Source of the DNA: an uncultured bacterium
GTDB lineage: Bacteria; Fidelibacterota; Marinisomatia; Marinisomatales; UBA1611
DNA: 50,597 nucleotides
Reading direction: 5' to 3'
NCBI GenBank assembly: GCA_905478065.1
Contig: CAJQGZ010000024.1
Location: 1-50,597, forward strand
Positions 26,301-35,543 of the stretch are shown piece after piece (position 1 is the first letter of the stretch; each line of letters begins with the position of its first letter). The notes beneath the pieces are model-generated. The model saw only the letters and a list, made by a program, of their open reading frames with translations, was not told where the DNA came from and searched no databases. The position numbers and the translations under genes were made by a program.

Positions 26301-29300
26301 GTCCTCTAGACTTTTCTTTAATGTTTGCTTCTGGAGCTAACTATTCTACCGGTTCTGATTCGAAAACAATTATACCTGATCCTAATTATAATGGTTCATT
26401 AAGTGTGAGAGCCTTCATTAGTGATGGTGAAAAAAAGGATTCATTGGATCTAGTCATTTCTGTTGTTCCTGTTAACGATCCTTTAATGTTATCAACTGTA
26501 ATCGATGGGCAGGCTGTTGAAGAAACTGCTTTTTCGAAAACAATAACGTGGACAGATATTGATAGTTCAGGTGCTGATAGTTACAGCGCTTCCATTTATG
26601 GAGGTGCTTCTGAGTGGTTGACCCTTAGTTCTGTAATAGAAACAAACGGTGTTTTTAGTGTGCTCTTATCTGGGACTCCAGATGATGAGAATCTATTTCA
26701 AAATGACATATCTCTTAAAATTGTGGACTTATCAGAAGGTGAATCGGTAGAGAAGAATATTTATTTCTCTATTGCAATTGATGCAATCAATGATGCTCCG
26801 GTTGTAGTAAGCTACTCTGGTGCGACTGAAATCCTTGAAGAGGAAAGTTTTGAAGCTTCTATTTATGATTTTGTCATTGAAGATATTGACAATGATTTTC
26901 CATTTGATTTTACGTTGCAGGCTGTATCTGGAACTGAGTATGCGGTATCAGATGACGCTTTAACAATCACCCCAGCTTCTGACTATGTTGGGTCTCTAGA
27001 TGTGAATTACTCTATTTCAGATGGCACCACATCGGTAGATTTTGTTTTGCCAGTGACAGTTATTCAGGTTAATGACGCGCCTTCAATATCTAGGTATAAC
27101 GGCGCCGGTTCCATTGCTGAAGATAGTGAAATTGCTTTTATTGCTTCGCAATTTGGCATTTCTGACCCTGATGGGATAGATCAAACATTTACTATATCAG
27201 TTCTTGAGGGCATTAATTATGCTATCATCGCAGATGGCGCAGGATTGAAACCTGTTGAAAACTTTAATGGTTCCTTGTCAGTAAACGTTGTTGCAAAGGA
27301 CCAAGATGGTGCATTTAGTACTGCGTTTCAATTTGACTTAAATGTGTATGGTGTTAATGATATTCCCATGCTAACAGATCTTGCAATAACGCCGGCCGTC
27401 CCAACAATAGATGAAAACCTGTCTGTCAGCTATTTAACAGAAGATATTGACAATGATGCTGTAACCGTTACAATTAAATGGTATAAAAATGGCTTGCTTG
27501 AAACATCTCAAACAGGCGCTGTCGTTAATGCTTTATCAACAGTTTGTAATGACGAATGGTATGCTGTCGTAACACCAAATGACGGAATTGTTGATGGGGA
27601 AAGTTATACGTCAAACAGTGTTGAGATTTGCGGTGCTAACACCGAGCCAGTTTGGTCTTGGAGTGAACCTGTACTCCTTGAAGAAGATGGCATTGTTGAA
27701 ATTGATATATACAGCAAAATGTATGATGCTGAACATGCTCCATCTCAAATAGTCTATAGCGTATTGACCAATACGGGTAGTGATAAGATTTCTGCTTCAA
27801 TTTTAGGCCAAGTGCTTACCTTGACAGCATTAGAATTAAATTATAATGGAGATGCTGCTTCAAACATTACTGTAAATGCTTATGATGGCGGTTATAATGT
27901 TCCAGTTACATTTTCTGTTAATATCACGCCATTAAATGATGCTCCTACAGCAACAAACGATGTCATTGTTGTTGACGAAGCAGGAACATATGTTTCTGAT
28001 ATATCTTCGGGCTTACTATCGAACGATGTTGATGTTGATGGGGATTTGCTTTCATTGATTGTAGAAATTGAGCCGATGTATGGAATCTTAACGATAAATG
28101 AAGATCAATCAATTTCATACGTTCACGATGGCAGTGAGACAACATCAGACTTTTTTACCTATGTAAGCAGTGACGGGGAATATTATTCAAACGCAGCTGA
28201 GGTTCAAATATCGATAACACCAATTAATGACTCTCCAGTTATTGTCTTTTCAACAAGTTTTGAAACATTTGAAGAAACTGCTTTTGATATTTTGATTGGT
28301 GATTTTGTTGTAGAGGATCCAGATACAGACTATGAGTCATTGATACTTGAAATAGCCGCAGGCGAAAACTATACTGCTAGCGCTATTACGAATGGTTATA
28401 CTATTACTCCAGCTTTAAACTTTTCTGGACAGTTATTAATTATAGCAAGTATCAGCGATGGAATCGTTTCTAGTGCTGCTTTAGAACTTAGCGTAACTGT
28501 TATAGGTGGTAATGATACTCCAGAGATTACAACTGCTTTATCAGACATTTCTGTCGATGAAGATGCGAGTCCCATTATGGTTGAATTATATGGTTCAGAA
28601 ACAGCTCCATATTTTTACGACAATGACGGCGATGATTTAGTCTTTGAAGCATATACTGGAGGTTATGAACTCCTCATGCCAATGGTAATGAATGACACGC
28701 TTAAATTGGAGTTTTTCCCAGATGCTTTTGGTAGTGATACAGTCTTCGTTATCGGTACAGATGTAAGCGGTGAATCTGTTACAGATACTGTGTTAGTAAT
28801 GGTTGCGAGTATAAATGATGCACCAGTTATTACCACAGCTGCATATTTTGTCATTGAAGAGGAAGATTCTTTTACTGTTACCTTAGATGATTTTGTTTAT
28901 TATGATATTGATAGTGATGAAAGTAGTCTAACATTAATGGTTGAGGACGGAGACGGATACAGCGTTGAGATGGTTGAAACAGGATATAAAGTTATCGCCG
29001 ATGAGAATGTCACTGATACATTGTATGTTCCTTCAACAATAACTGACGGCGATTCTTTGAGTAATGTATGGGAGCTTTTAGTTGTGGTTTTACCGTCAAA
29101 TGATGCTCCTATTGTCTTAACAGCAGTAAATGATATTATTGTTGATGAAGATGCAGATGAGGTTGTTTTAAGTCTTCTCGGATCTGAAACGTCGCCTTAT
29201 TTTTATGATAGCGATGGAGACTCATTAAATTTTGATGTTTCTACGAATGGTTCTGGTGTTGTGTCAGCTTTCGCTGCTTCAGATTCGTTATACTTATCAT

Positions 29301-30685
29301 TTTATCCAAACCTTTCAGGGCAAGATACTGTTTTTGTCGTTGCTACTGATCCTTCAGGCGATGATGTAATGGATTCTATTGTTGTTACCGTTAATACGGT
29401 CAATGATTCTCCAGAAATTGTAGATGCTCCATCATTTGAAATACTTGAAGATGATTCTATTGACGTTTTTATTTATCAGTTTGTGATAAGAGATCCTGAC
29501 ACTCAGTTGGAGTTAATTACCTTAGATATTACAGCTGAAGATGATACAGCTCCTGTAGTAAATCATTATACAATCACTCCGATTGAATATGGTTTCAGAA
29601 TTGTTCCCAATGAGAACTTTTTTGGAGACATTCCGCTTGTAGTAAAGGCTAACGATGGTTTTTCAACGAGTGATCCTTTTTACGTTTCAGTTCATGTAAT
29701 GCCTGTAAATGACGCTCCAATGATTATGATGCCTTTAGCCGATATTATTGGCGAAGAGGATTCAGATTCTATTGTTGTTAACTTGGGCGGCTCTGAAACA
29801 GAGCCTTACTTTGTTGACTTAGATGGAGATAGTATCGAATTTGGGATTGAAGCTGCTAATAATGATATCTTTGATTGGTCTTTAGATGGGTATGATTTAA
29901 AGATTCTTCCAATGATTAACATGTTTGGTGTAGATACGCTTCATATTGTTGGAACAGATGGTTCTGGAGCATTTGTTTATGATACTGTTCTGGTTACTAT
30001 AAACTCGGTTAATGATGCGCCATCTGCTTTTACACTCATAACACCTGATGACAGCTTAGAGGTGGTAATTACTGCTGCATCTGCTTCTGGAGGTGCAACA
30101 ATTGATGTGTCGTGGACAATGAGTGAAGATGTAGACGGAGATAGTGTGGGTTATGGATTTATTCTTTATAATGGACCATATGCACTTGAAACGCCAGCAT
30201 TATATACAGCAAATGTAGAAATGACTGAACTTTCTATCCCTCACACATCTGCACTAGCTCTCCTTGAAACAGCAGGGTTACAGTATGTTGAATGTGACTG
30301 GATGGTTTTTGCAACAGACGGTGTGGATACTACATTTAGTTCTGAAATACGAACATTAATACTTGATGCTAGGCCAGTATTATCTGTGGGGGAAGCATCA
30401 ATACCAGAAGTGTTTGCATTGCATCAAAACTATCCTAATCCATTTAATCCAACGACAACTATTAATTATGATATTCCTGAGTCTCAAATAGTTTCTATCA
30501 TGATCTATGATGTTATGGGACGTGAGGTTCGTACTCTTATTAATGAATTTCAAGAGTTAGGGTATAAAGCTATTCGCTGGGATGCTACAGATAATTTAGG
30601 TAGAAGTGTATCTGCTGGAATGTATATTTACACAATCCAAGCGGGTGATTTTAGACAAGTGAGAAAAATGGTACTTCTCAAGTAG
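23330..30685 (+). CDS. Giant secreted PA14/cadherin-like tandem-repeat surface protein
   Basis: The 2451-residue protein starts at ATG 23330 (AAAGGAA 8 bases upstream) with signal 'LVFTIIASVGFAQGG'. About residues 200-250 begin a module 'ISDIDNDQGKQMMLSW', interrupted by a PA14 domain (about 253-380, 'FRTHSDDGVRLFVNGSLIID'), and resume at 'GTWDFLSTVPWVG' (about 397). From about 550 to 2240 run about 15 cadherin-like units of 85-95 residues marked by 'xVNDAPx' boundaries and Asp/Asn-rich 'EDexF...vxDxDNd' calcium-site-like loops. A FN3-like region (about 2240-2350) and the sorting domain 'NYPNPFNPTTTINY...KMVLLK' follow. It is a long Ca-stiffened surface or secreted adhesin-type protein. The ligand is unknown; PA14 often binds carbohydrate. 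A strong terminator follows. Confidence 0.9.
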   Translation: MTKVKYLTSLLVFTIIASVGFAQGGRDLTGTSVDAYGFRAEGDNYTTVELSINVVSPDLNFADGVRFNFGQSINILDAYIASDMMGSQPAVVMQGNEVMFGDSSLSSVGLFQSGTIYDFIVLLDGAVQAPISIDYTVYDDGWAQDFCVGDPETGENNNCELCEDYNLGIDCDNNNITFIVNADGVVSIDEIESIAAPNQNPRIVSISDIDNDQGKQMMLSWAPGDLVNLPYFTEFSLYRYSAHPSDYVLTGNGVFYGEYFSSPGTGTSPNFGELILTREDSMININFDQNPLPVNDDFQVRWTGEVNAPISGQYNFRTHSDDGVRLFVNGSLIIDSWFDYPPTSNTGLIELNEGQHTIVLEYYENGGGAMCDLFWTVPGQEESFVMPSGNDVMTSDLGTWDFLSTVPWVGHEPYAALVNTLEDELPTAFKVVAHTEDLNVFFHSAPLSGRSYDNIAPPAPGDLVATVEGANVILSWNSIDVEDFNYYSIHRGSDSLFQPNFSNFVGFSATSSFVDESAPSNLHLYYKVSATDMGENLGHGSEAAYAYIAVNRPPQVYDVALSPAVPNETDDISVSYLFEDPDGDIEVNTVISWFKNGEATTYSGTVLPAAATACTEEWYATVSPGDGQVSGIEISSNVVTICGGNTAPVWSQDIPMIHIAEDSDNNMIEMAGFVNDSEQAVSQLSLSVTGNTSEDLISASFDGSKLVMSAVSQNFYGSAIATLTLRADDGNDFSESFVDVSIDPVNDNPVILSYNGPSSFDEDENFVFEKYNFTIDDPDNDIVDMELSVLPGEKYMRSMETPGMINTAPNFNGPINVDIQVLDGNGGAAIYSVGINVDPVNDPSFLITSGSDVINNGAANEEQEYSLTLSWKDPDGTDDVNVYEVLLGAAASDWLEISNVYSSGAEQGRVYNAVLSGVPDDENLSQNDVSFSVVDRSEGFEESFIEYYYIPINAVNDAPQIEIYTGSSEVFEDENLMVTANDFVVDDPDNSPLDFSLMFASGANYSTGSDSKTIIPDPNYNGSLSVRAFISDGEKKDSLDLVISVVPVNDPLMLSTVIDGQAVEETAFSKTITWTDIDSSGADSYSASIYGGASEWLTLSSVIETNGVFSVLLSGTPDDENLFQNDISLKIVDLSEGESVEKNIYFSIAIDAINDAPVVVSYSGATEILEEESFEASIYDFVIEDIDNDFPFDFTLQAVSGTEYAVSDDALTITPASDYVGSLDVNYSISDGTTSVDFVLPVTVIQVNDAPSISRYNGAGSIAEDSEIAFIASQFGISDPDGIDQTFTISVLEGINYAIIADGAGLKPVENFNGSLSVNVVAKDQDGAFSTAFQFDLNVYGVNDIPMLTDLAITPAVPTIDENLSVSYLTEDIDNDAVTVTIKWYKNGLLETSQTGAVVNALSTVCNDEWYAVVTPNDGIVDGESYTSNSVEICGANTEPVWSWSEPVLLEEDGIVEIDIYSKMYDAEHAPSQIVYSVLTNTGSDKISASILGQVLTLTALELNYNGDAASNITVNAYDGGYNVPVTFSVNITPLNDAPTATNDVIVVDEAGTYVSDISSGLLSNDVDVDGDLLSLIVEIEPMYGILTINEDQSISYVHDGSETTSDFFTYVSSDGEYYSNAAEVQISITPINDSPVIVFSTSFETFEETAFDILIGDFVVEDPDTDYESLILEIAAGENYTASAITNGYTITPALNFSGQLLIIASISDGIVSSAALELSVTVIGGNDTPEITTALSDISVDEDASPIMVELYGSETAPYFYDNDGDDLVFEAYTGGYELLMPMVMNDTLKLEFFPDAFGSDTVFVIGTDVSGESVTDTVLVMVASINDAPVITTAAYFVIEEEDSFTVTLDDFVYYDIDSDESSLTLMVEDGDGYSVEMVETGYKVIADENVTDTLYVPSTITDGDSLSNVWELLVVVLPSNDAPIVLTAVNDIIVDEDADEVVLSLLGSETSPYFYDSDGDSLNFDVSTNGSGVVSAFAASDSLYLSFYPNLSGQDTVFVVATDPSGDDVMDSIVVTVNTVNDSPEIVDAPSFEILEDDSIDVFIYQFVIRDPDTQLELITLDITAEDDTAPVVNHYTITPIEYGFRIVPNENFFGDIPLVVKANDGFSTSDPFYVSVHVMPVNDAPMIMMPLADIIGEEDSDSIVVNLGGSETEPYFVDLDGDSIEFGIEAANNDIFDWSLDGYDLKILPMINMFGVDTLHIVGTDGSGAFVYDTVLVTINSVNDAPSAFTLITPDDSLEVVITAASASGGATIDVSWTMSEDVDGDSVGYGFILYNGPYALETPALYTANVEMTELSIPHTSALALLETAGLQYVECDWMVFATDGVDTTFSSEIRTLILDARPVLSVGEASIPEVFALHQNYPNPFNPTTTINYDIPESQIVSIMIYDVMGREVRTLINEFQELGYKAIRWDATDNLGRSVSAGMYIYTIQAGDFRQVRKMVLLK

Positions 30686-30693
30686 TTTTTTAA

Positions 30694-30732
30694 AATAGGC
30701 TTCCATAAATCTTGGGAGCCTATTTTTTTTTA
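30694..30732 (+). terminator. Rho-independent terminator
   Basis: AATAGGCT pairs perfectly with AGCCTATT (plus TCC/GGG next to the loop) and runs into eight T residues. It begins 9 bases after the giant-protein stop and ends just before the second surface protein, so the latter needs its own promoter or readthrough. Confidence 0.9.
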
Positions 30733-30742
30733 ATTTTATAGG

Positions 30743-33700
30743 ATGGTATTTACTATGTGGTTTTCTCTAATTTTTTTGACAGCAACTATTGCTTTTTCTG
30801 AATCTGATTTCATTTCTAGTAATTGGGCAGGAGATATTGAATTATCAAGTGTTTATCAAAATGAATATTCACCATCAATAGATAGAAATTCTGGTGAGTC
30901 TAATTCTTATTTAAATTTTGATGGGGTTGATGATTATCTAGATATTCCTGCTTCTTCTGATTATGATTTTTCTGATGAGGATGCATTTAGCTTGTCTTTT
31001 CGGGTTAATTTTAATGATGTATCCTCTGTCCAATACATTTTCTCGGCCGAGGATATGTTCTGGGTTTTTTTAAATGATGATGGTGAGATTAAATTTAGAT
31101 ACAGAAATCATCCATCGGGGAATTGGCCAGAAATGAGTTCAAGTTTTTCTCCTCAGATTGAAACTTGGTACCATATTCTTATTACCACCGATAATGGCTC
31201 ATCTAAAATTTATATCAACGGCTCTTTAGATGAAGAATCTAGTGTTTCAATATCAGGATTAACCGCGAATGGAAACAATACTCGAAATCTCGAGCTTGGT
31301 GCTAAAAAAAGCTATTCATCTAACCCGCAATACTTTTTAAATGGGAGTTTAGACGATGTTGCAATCTGGAATAAATCAATACCTAGTAGCGAGGTAAATG
31401 CAATTTATAATCACGTAAATCTTAGTTCGAATACCTCTGGTTACAATTCTGCTGGAAATTTAGTTTGCTATTGGCGCTTTAATGAAGGTCAGGGTAGCAC
31501 AGCGAATGATTTAAGTTCAAATAATAACAATGCTGTTATTAACGGTGCGTCTTGGAATGAAGAAAATGCATCTTCCATTAAGGTTGCCGTTGTCAGTAAT
31601 TCTAACCTTGGCACTAAAGAATTGGTTGCAGCGCAATTAAATGATGATACCTATTTTGACTTTTCTGCGGTCACTTTGACTTTAAACCAAGCAGATGAAA
31701 TTTCGGAAATCTCTGATTATGATGTTATAATTATTGGTGGTTCAGGACATGGAGATGGAGGATATACTACATGGTCATCTAATTTTTATCCTAACTTGAA
31801 TACATATTTACAAAATGGTGGCGGTATACTCATTTTAAGCTGGTTTATTTATGAGACACAATCATATTATACTGGCAATGCTGATCTAGCCGCGATTACT
31901 CCTTACGCGCAGAATCCGGGTTACCAATATCAACAACCAGGGCAAATTTCTATAGTTCAAAATGACCATCCAGTGACCAATGGTATCTCAAATTTTACTC
32001 CAACCTGCAATTATACTGAATATGCAACATCTATTGATCCAGGTGCCGAAAAGCTAGGTGGTTTTAATAATATTGATGATGCTTATCCTATAATCGTTCA
32101 TGATCATGGCAGTAATGGTAGGACCGGATATTTAGGTGGTTTGTACATTGCTAGCACTAGTTATGTTACTAGCGGCATGCGTTCCGGCGTGGAGGATCAG
32201 TTATTAGAGCAGATGGTTTACTGGTTAGCGGGGGGTGAGTCAAATCAAAATCAACCTCCAGTGGCAAATTCATTTTCATCTTCATCCGTTGAGGATGTGC
32301 CAGTAAATATTGATCTTATTTCACAGGACGCTGATAATGACACTATCAGCTATACGATCTTAGATGGTCCATTTCATGGGGAGGTCGTTTTCATAACAGA
32401 TTCTACCGTTACATATTCCCCTTACAATAATTTTTTTGGTTTAGACTCGTTTAAGTATGTAGCCTATGATGGTGAAGCCTACAGTGAACCCGCTATGGTT
32501 ACCATAGAAGTGACCGAAGTGAATGATAAACCAGTAGCAATAGGTGATCATTTTATGATAGCAGAGGATGATACGCTTCATGGAGAACTACATGCTGAAG
32601 ACGGAGATTATTCCCCTACACAGCAAGAGATGCAAGATTTAAGCTATAGTATTACTTTAAGCACGTCGAACGGCACTCTAAGCGTAATTGATACCTCCGG
32701 AGAGTTTACTTACACGCCTGATGTGAACTTTTTTGGTGCAGATAGTTTTCTATTTTCTGTAACAGATAATGGCACCACTGATGGCGCAGCTGATTTTCTA
32801 TCTGATACTGCGATGATACATCTTTTTGTAGAGCCGATGAATGATGCTCCGGTGTTATCTGCTTTTGCAGATACATCGATGTCTGAAGACTCGACACTGG
32901 TTCTTGCCGTATTTGCTAGTGACATTGATAATGCTGAACTAAGTGTTTATGCCTATAGCTCCCAGGACAGAGTATCTGCTTTTGTAGACGATACACTTCT
33001 TTATATCACTCCAGATGCTGATTGGAATGGAACAGCAGAGATCGTTGTTGTTGCTAATGATAATATGAGCAGAGCGTCTGATGTAGAGGAGTTTACTATT
33101 GATGTCATTGCTGTGAATGATGCTCCATTTTTTACGATGGATCATTTCCACGCTATGGGGGACATTACATCAGGACTAGAGCACTGGATCTATGCAGATG
33201 ATATAGACTCTGATATCTTTTTTACCCTTGAAGGAACACCTTCGTGGATATCATTAGATGGATCGAAGATCGTAGGTCAGCCAGAGCAAGATGGGGAGTA
33301 TGTATTTACCTTGAGTGTATCGGATAGTGAGTATGTTGTAAGTGAGCAGTTTACAGTTTATATCGCAGACCACCGTCCGGAGATATTAAGTTTAAGAGAC
33401 GTAGCAAATGACCAGGGTAAGCAGATGCAAATCGTATGGAAGCCTGGTCAGGTAGATCCATCATTACTATTTACTCAGTTTTCTGCATGGAGAAAAGTAA
33501 ATCCAGAACCAGACATTGTATATTTTACCAAAGAGAATAACGCAGACTGGACTTTAGAAGAAAATCAAGACCGTATTTCAGAAACGGTCTGGCTAACTAG
33601 GGCTAGTAATCAGGGCATCTTTAATATTTTCTCACAAGATAGTTACGATCCGAATGGACCATCTGGAACAAGTTGGAGATGGGGCGCTACTTTAGATGAA

Positions 33701-34693
33701 AGCCATTCAGATCTAGCATATACGTCATTAAATGCTGCGATATTGCAATCGGGATATAATGTAAATCAAACACTAGTCCAGCAACTTGCCGGTACTCCGG
33801 TATTTTCTCTTTATCTAATAGATAGTGATGAATACTATGATGTTACTTTTACAAGCTACTTTGGTAATAATAGCGGAGGTGGTTTTTCTTGGTACCATTC
33901 TCCAGTAGAGTTCCAAGCTGACACATCAGATCTCTGGGATTTTATTGCGACAGTACCTTGGATTGGTACGGAGGATGAGTACAGTCTTGTCGTTCCAACA
34001 CTTGGAGACTCTACTACTCATGGCGTTCACCATAGTACGTTTAGAGTAACAGCTCATACTGAAGATGTAGCACTATACCATGTCTCTGAACCTGTGACAG
34101 GCTTTTCTGTTGACAATCTACACCCAACAGTGCCTCAAGGATTAACTGCGCTTGAGAGCGGTTCTAGCGTTGTATTACAATGGAACACGCAGGTAGATGA
34201 GGATTTTAGTTATCATAATATTTACAAAAACGATCTTAACAGTGCTGATCTTGCGATGGTCTTTACCACAACAGACTCTTTTTATGTTGACCATGAAGGT
34301 ACTCAAGGATTATATGAATACTGGATTACAGCGGTTGATAGTGCTGGTAATGAGAGCGATGCTTCCGATATCGCAGCAGCAGTTCTCTCATCATCTGAAC
34401 AGGTGACTGTACCTACTGTGTTTGCATTGGAACAGAATTATCCCAATCCATTTAACCCTAGCACGCAGATACGCTATGCAATCCCTGAGCAGTCGATGGT
34501 GACAATTAGCGTTTATGATATGATGGGAAGGAAAGTAAGAACATTAATCCAGGGCAATATCTCAGCTGGATATCATACAACCGTATGGAATGCAACCAAT
34601 GATAAGGGATTACCGGTTGGTGCAGGAATGTACATTTATACTATTCGCGCTGGGACGTATAATCAAATGAAAAAAATGGTTCTTTTGAAATAA
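30743..34693 (+). CDS. Secreted LamG/GATase-like/cadherin-like modular surface protein
   Basis: The 1316-residue protein has signal 'MWFSLIFLTATIAFS' (start ATG 30743 or 30755). A LamG/concanavalin-like domain (about 50-225, 'YLNFDGVDDYLDIPASSDY', 'DDVAIWNKSIPSSEV') is followed by a class I amidotransferase/ThuA-like domain (about 278-498, 'YDVIIIGGSGHGDGG', 'GGGILILSWFIYE') that lacks the nucleophile Cys. Three cadherin-like repeats (503-795) and a putative Ig domain (795-873, 'TLEGTPSWISLDGSKIVGQP') come next, then a 'NDQGKQM' module split by a domain with 'WLTRASNQGIFNI' and 'GGGFSW'. FN3 and the sorting domain ('NYPNPFNPSTQIRYA...MVLLK') end it. It is probably a surface binding protein, paralogous in part to its upstream neighbour. 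Confidence 0.88.
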   Translation: MVFTMWFSLIFLTATIAFSESDFISSNWAGDIELSSVYQNEYSPSIDRNSGESNSYLNFDGVDDYLDIPASSDYDFSDEDAFSLSFRVNFNDVSSVQYIFSAEDMFWVFLNDDGEIKFRYRNHPSGNWPEMSSSFSPQIETWYHILITTDNGSSKIYINGSLDEESSVSISGLTANGNNTRNLELGAKKSYSSNPQYFLNGSLDDVAIWNKSIPSSEVNAIYNHVNLSSNTSGYNSAGNLVCYWRFNEGQGSTANDLSSNNNNAVINGASWNEENASSIKVAVVSNSNLGTKELVAAQLNDDTYFDFSAVTLTLNQADEISEISDYDVIIIGGSGHGDGGYTTWSSNFYPNLNTYLQNGGGILILSWFIYETQSYYTGNADLAAITPYAQNPGYQYQQPGQISIVQNDHPVTNGISNFTPTCNYTEYATSIDPGAEKLGGFNNIDDAYPIIVHDHGSNGRTGYLGGLYIASTSYVTSGMRSGVEDQLLEQMVYWLAGGESNQNQPPVANSFSSSSVEDVPVNIDLISQDADNDTISYTILDGPFHGEVVFITDSTVTYSPYNNFFGLDSFKYVAYDGEAYSEPAMVTIEVTEVNDKPVAIGDHFMIAEDDTLHGELHAEDGDYSPTQQEMQDLSYSITLSTSNGTLSVIDTSGEFTYTPDVNFFGADSFLFSVTDNGTTDGAADFLSDTAMIHLFVEPMNDAPVLSAFADTSMSEDSTLVLAVFASDIDNAELSVYAYSSQDRVSAFVDDTLLYITPDADWNGTAEIVVVANDNMSRASDVEEFTIDVIAVNDAPFFTMDHFHAMGDITSGLEHWIYADDIDSDIFFTLEGTPSWISLDGSKIVGQPEQDGEYVFTLSVSDSEYVVSEQFTVYIADHRPEILSLRDVANDQGKQMQIVWKPGQVDPSLLFTQFSAWRKVNPEPDIVYFTKENNADWTLEENQDRISETVWLTRASNQGIFNIFSQDSYDPNGPSGTSWRWGATLDESHSDLAYTSLNAAILQSGYNVNQTLVQQLAGTPVFSLYLIDSDEYYDVTFTSYFGNNSGGGFSWYHSPVEFQADTSDLWDFIATVPWIGTEDEYSLVVPTLGDSTTHGVHHSTFRVTAHTEDVALYHVSEPVTGFSVDNLHPTVPQGLTALESGSSVVLQWNTQVDEDFSYHNIYKNDLNSADLAMVFTTTDSFYVDHEGTQGLYEYWITAVDSAGNESDASDIAAAVLSSSEQVTVPTVFALEQNYPNPFNPSTQIRYAIPEQSMVTISVYDMMGRKVRTLIQGNISAGYHTTVWNATNDKGLPVGAGMYIYTIRAGTYNQMKKMVLLK

Positions 34694-34709
34694 TTTAGAG
34701 TATTATCAA

Positions 34710-35540
34710 ATGCAAGAAGTTTTAACCTATTTTGAAAATATACCTACTAGTGTAAGAACTCTATTTTTAGTTTCAGGGTTATCGTTTTTTTTAATTATAG
34801 AGGCCCTATCTCCTTTATTTCGATTTAATTATCATAAAAGAAAACACGCCGCTATTAACATCACCTTTACACTCATAACACTGGTTATTAATCTTTTTGG
34901 TGCTGCGTTGATCGTCGCTGCCGTTGACTATACTCAACGTAATCAATTTGGAATATTACATATGATCGATCTTCCCGTTTTGCTGTATGTTATTATTGGA
35001 CTTGCCTTAATGGATCTAATTGGAGCTTGGTTGATTCACTTTCTTGAACACAAGGTAAGGTGGATGTGGAGATTTCATATTATCCATCACTCTGATACAA
35101 ATGTTGATGTTACTAGCGGATTGAGGCATCATCCAGGTGAGAATATTCTTCGATTGGCTTTTACAACACTTGCTGTTCTTGTTGTTGGTCCAGCGTTTGG
35201 ACTTGTTATGTTTTATCAGACTATCTCTGCTTTTTTTGCACACTTAACTCATGCTAACATACAAATGCCAAGAGGGGTAGATAAGCTTTTATCATATGTA
35301 TTCGTCACACCGCACTTTCATAAAGTTCACCACCATTACGTTCAGCCATATACAGATACAAACTATGGTAATATTTTCTCTTTTTGGGATCATATTTTTG
35401 GCACTGCGGTATATGAAGAAGATGTGACATCTTTGGTATATGGTTTAGACACTCATATGGATAAAAAAGACCACACTAGTCTGAAAAACCTGTTGTTGAT
35501 ACCATTTCAGACCTATAGAGAACCTATTAAAAAAGGTTAA
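34710..35540 (+). CDS. Fatty acid hydroxylase/sterol desaturase superfamily membrane protein
   Basis: The 276-residue integral membrane di-iron enzyme has four or so hydrophobic segments in its first half and the superfamily His boxes: 'HFLEHK' (H-x-x-x-H), 'FHIIHHSD' (H-x-x-H-H) and 'HFHKVHHHYVQPYTDTNYG' with 'FSFWDHIFGT'. Members hydroxylate or desaturate lipid chains or sterols in the membrane. The bacterial ones often modify fatty acids or carotenoid/hopanoid-like lipids, and the exact substrate cannot be read here. It starts 17 bases after the surface protein and is convergent with the methyltransferase (3-base gap). Confidence 0.88.
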   Translation: MQEVLTYFENIPTSVRTLFLVSGLSFFLIIEALSPLFRFNYHKRKHAAINITFTLITLVINLFGAALIVAAVDYTQRNQFGILHMIDLPVLLYVIIGLALMDLIGAWLIHFLEHKVRWMWRFHIIHHSDTNVDVTSGLRHHPGENILRLAFTTLAVLVVGPAFGLVMFYQTISAFFAHLTHANIQMPRGVDKLLSYVFVTPHFHKVHHHYVQPYTDTNYGNIFSFWDHIFGTAVYEEDVTSLVYGLDTHMDKKDHTSLKNLLLIPFQTYREPIKKG

Positions 35541-35543
35541 TAT

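Noticed and set aside
23330-34693. Local T9SS secretion machinery
   Set aside because: Sorting tails are present, but none of the secretion-pore genes lies in this window, so only cargo can be claimed.
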